Shown: positions 13,266 through 13,518 of the stretch, one piece after another | How the letters are laid out: every line of letters begins with the position of its first letter | Position numbering within the stretch: position 1 is the first letter of the stretch | Assembly (NCBI GenBank): GCA_024710825.1 | Contig: JANJUA010000228.1 | Location: forward strand, 1-13,518 | From: Solirubrobacteraceae bacterium | GTDB lineage: Bacteria > Actinomycetota > Thermoleophilia > Solirubrobacterales > Solirubrobacteraceae | Length of the DNA: 13,518 bases | Direction of reading: 5' to 3' | Notes under the pieces: model-generated | Databases searched by the model: none | Told to the model about the DNA's origin: nothing | The model's input: only the letters and a program-made list of their open reading frames with translations | Position numbers and translations under genes: made by a program

Positions 13266-13518
13266 CTACGGGGTCACCTTGTCCGCCATCTTCTTGAAGC
13301 GGTTCGGCTCGCTGGCGACCTCGCCGAGCGGCTTGTCGGGCAGCCCCGCGGCCTTGCGCAGCTTGTCGGCGATCTGGGAGATCTCCTCCGGCGCGTAGTC
13401 CGGGGCGAACACGTCGGTCTGCGCCGGCAGGTCGTGCGCGGGGAAGCCCTCCGGGGCCTCGTCGACCACCTCGAGCGGCTCGCCGGTCTCCGGGTGCGGC
13501 CCGTTGAACGCCGCGACG
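13266..13518 (-). CDS. Unrecognised protein, C-terminal part (gene continues beyond the window)
   Basis: On the minus strand a frame is open from the window edge (first full codon 13517-13515) to a TAG at 13268-13266, giving about 83 residues of a C terminus. I do not recognise the family. The segment opens with VAAFNGPHPETGEPLEV, is rich in Pro, Asp and Glu, and ends in a basic amphipathic stretch (RFKKMADKVTP) after a helix-like EEISQIADKLRKAAG. Codon third positions are mostly G/C, as in the neighbouring genes, and no other frame here is better. A GTG at 13469-13467 is only an internal possibility; upstream residues read through without a stop, so the true start is probably outside. It faces gcvPB with a 24-nt gap. 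Confidence 0.65.
   Translation of the reverse strand, partial: VAAFNGPHPETGEPLEVVDEAPEGFPAHDLPAQTDVFAPDYAPEEISQIADKLRKAAGLPDKPLGEVASEPNRFKKMADKVTP

Noticed and set aside
1-13518. CRISPR arrays, insertion sequences, prophage or tRNA genes
   Set aside because: No regularly spaced repeats, transposase or integrase motifs, terminal inverted repeats or tRNA-like cloverleaf were seen; gene content is housekeeping throughout.

Overview
The window is a stretch of core chromosome from a very high-GC bacterium with strong G/C bias at third codon positions. The FtsZ tail ends in an actinobacterial-type peptide (DIDIPPFLR). The glycine decarboxylase is split into two subunits, which is unusual for mainstream Actinobacteria such as Streptomyces and Mycobacterium. 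Together these suggest a deep-branching actinobacterium; Thermoleophilia/Solirubrobacterales would fit, but that placement is an inference.

Region 1 (1-7731) is a division and cell-wall (dcw) cluster on the + strand: 3' end of murF, mraY, ftsW, murG, a class I SAM-dependent methyltransferase, murC, ftsQ and ftsZ. Genes are tightly packed, with murG/methyltransferase and methyltransferase/murC joined by 4-nt ATGA overlaps and ftsW/murG overlapping by about 86 nt. murD (usually between mraY and ftsW) and murB (often near murC) are not where expected. MurF, MraY, MurG and MurC make and lipid-link the peptidoglycan precursor; FtsW polymerises it at the septum; FtsQ and FtsZ belong to the divisome. 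ftsZ has its own 180-nt upstream region with a candidate promoter, a 14-bp perfect palindrome and a leader hairpin.

Region 2 (7732-8192) lies between the two clusters. It holds a 44-codon ORF with clear coding periodicity (7860-7994), not recognised as any known family, and several hairpins, including a perfect 10-bp stem with a 4-nt loop just before gcvT.

Region 3 (8193-13241) is a glycine cleavage operon: gcvT, gcvH, a FadR-type GntR regulator, gcvPA and gcvPB. T, H and the two P subunits are present; the L protein (dihydrolipoamide dehydrogenase) is not in the window. The regulator is translationally coupled to gcvH. The 37-nt gap after it carries two TGGTCCAWCC repeats exactly 20 bp apart, resembling FadR-type operators, so the regulator probably controls gcvPAB and perhaps the whole operon. 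gcvT appears to have a -10 element placed for a leaderless transcript.

Region 4 (13242-13518) has a possible convergent terminator and the 3' end of an unrecognised minus-strand gene. I see no mobile element, CRISPR array, tRNA or rRNA. The window is mostly ordinary core genome; the items most worth a second look are the methyltransferase inside the dcw cluster, the 44-aa ORF, and the control regions of ftsZ and the gcv operon.
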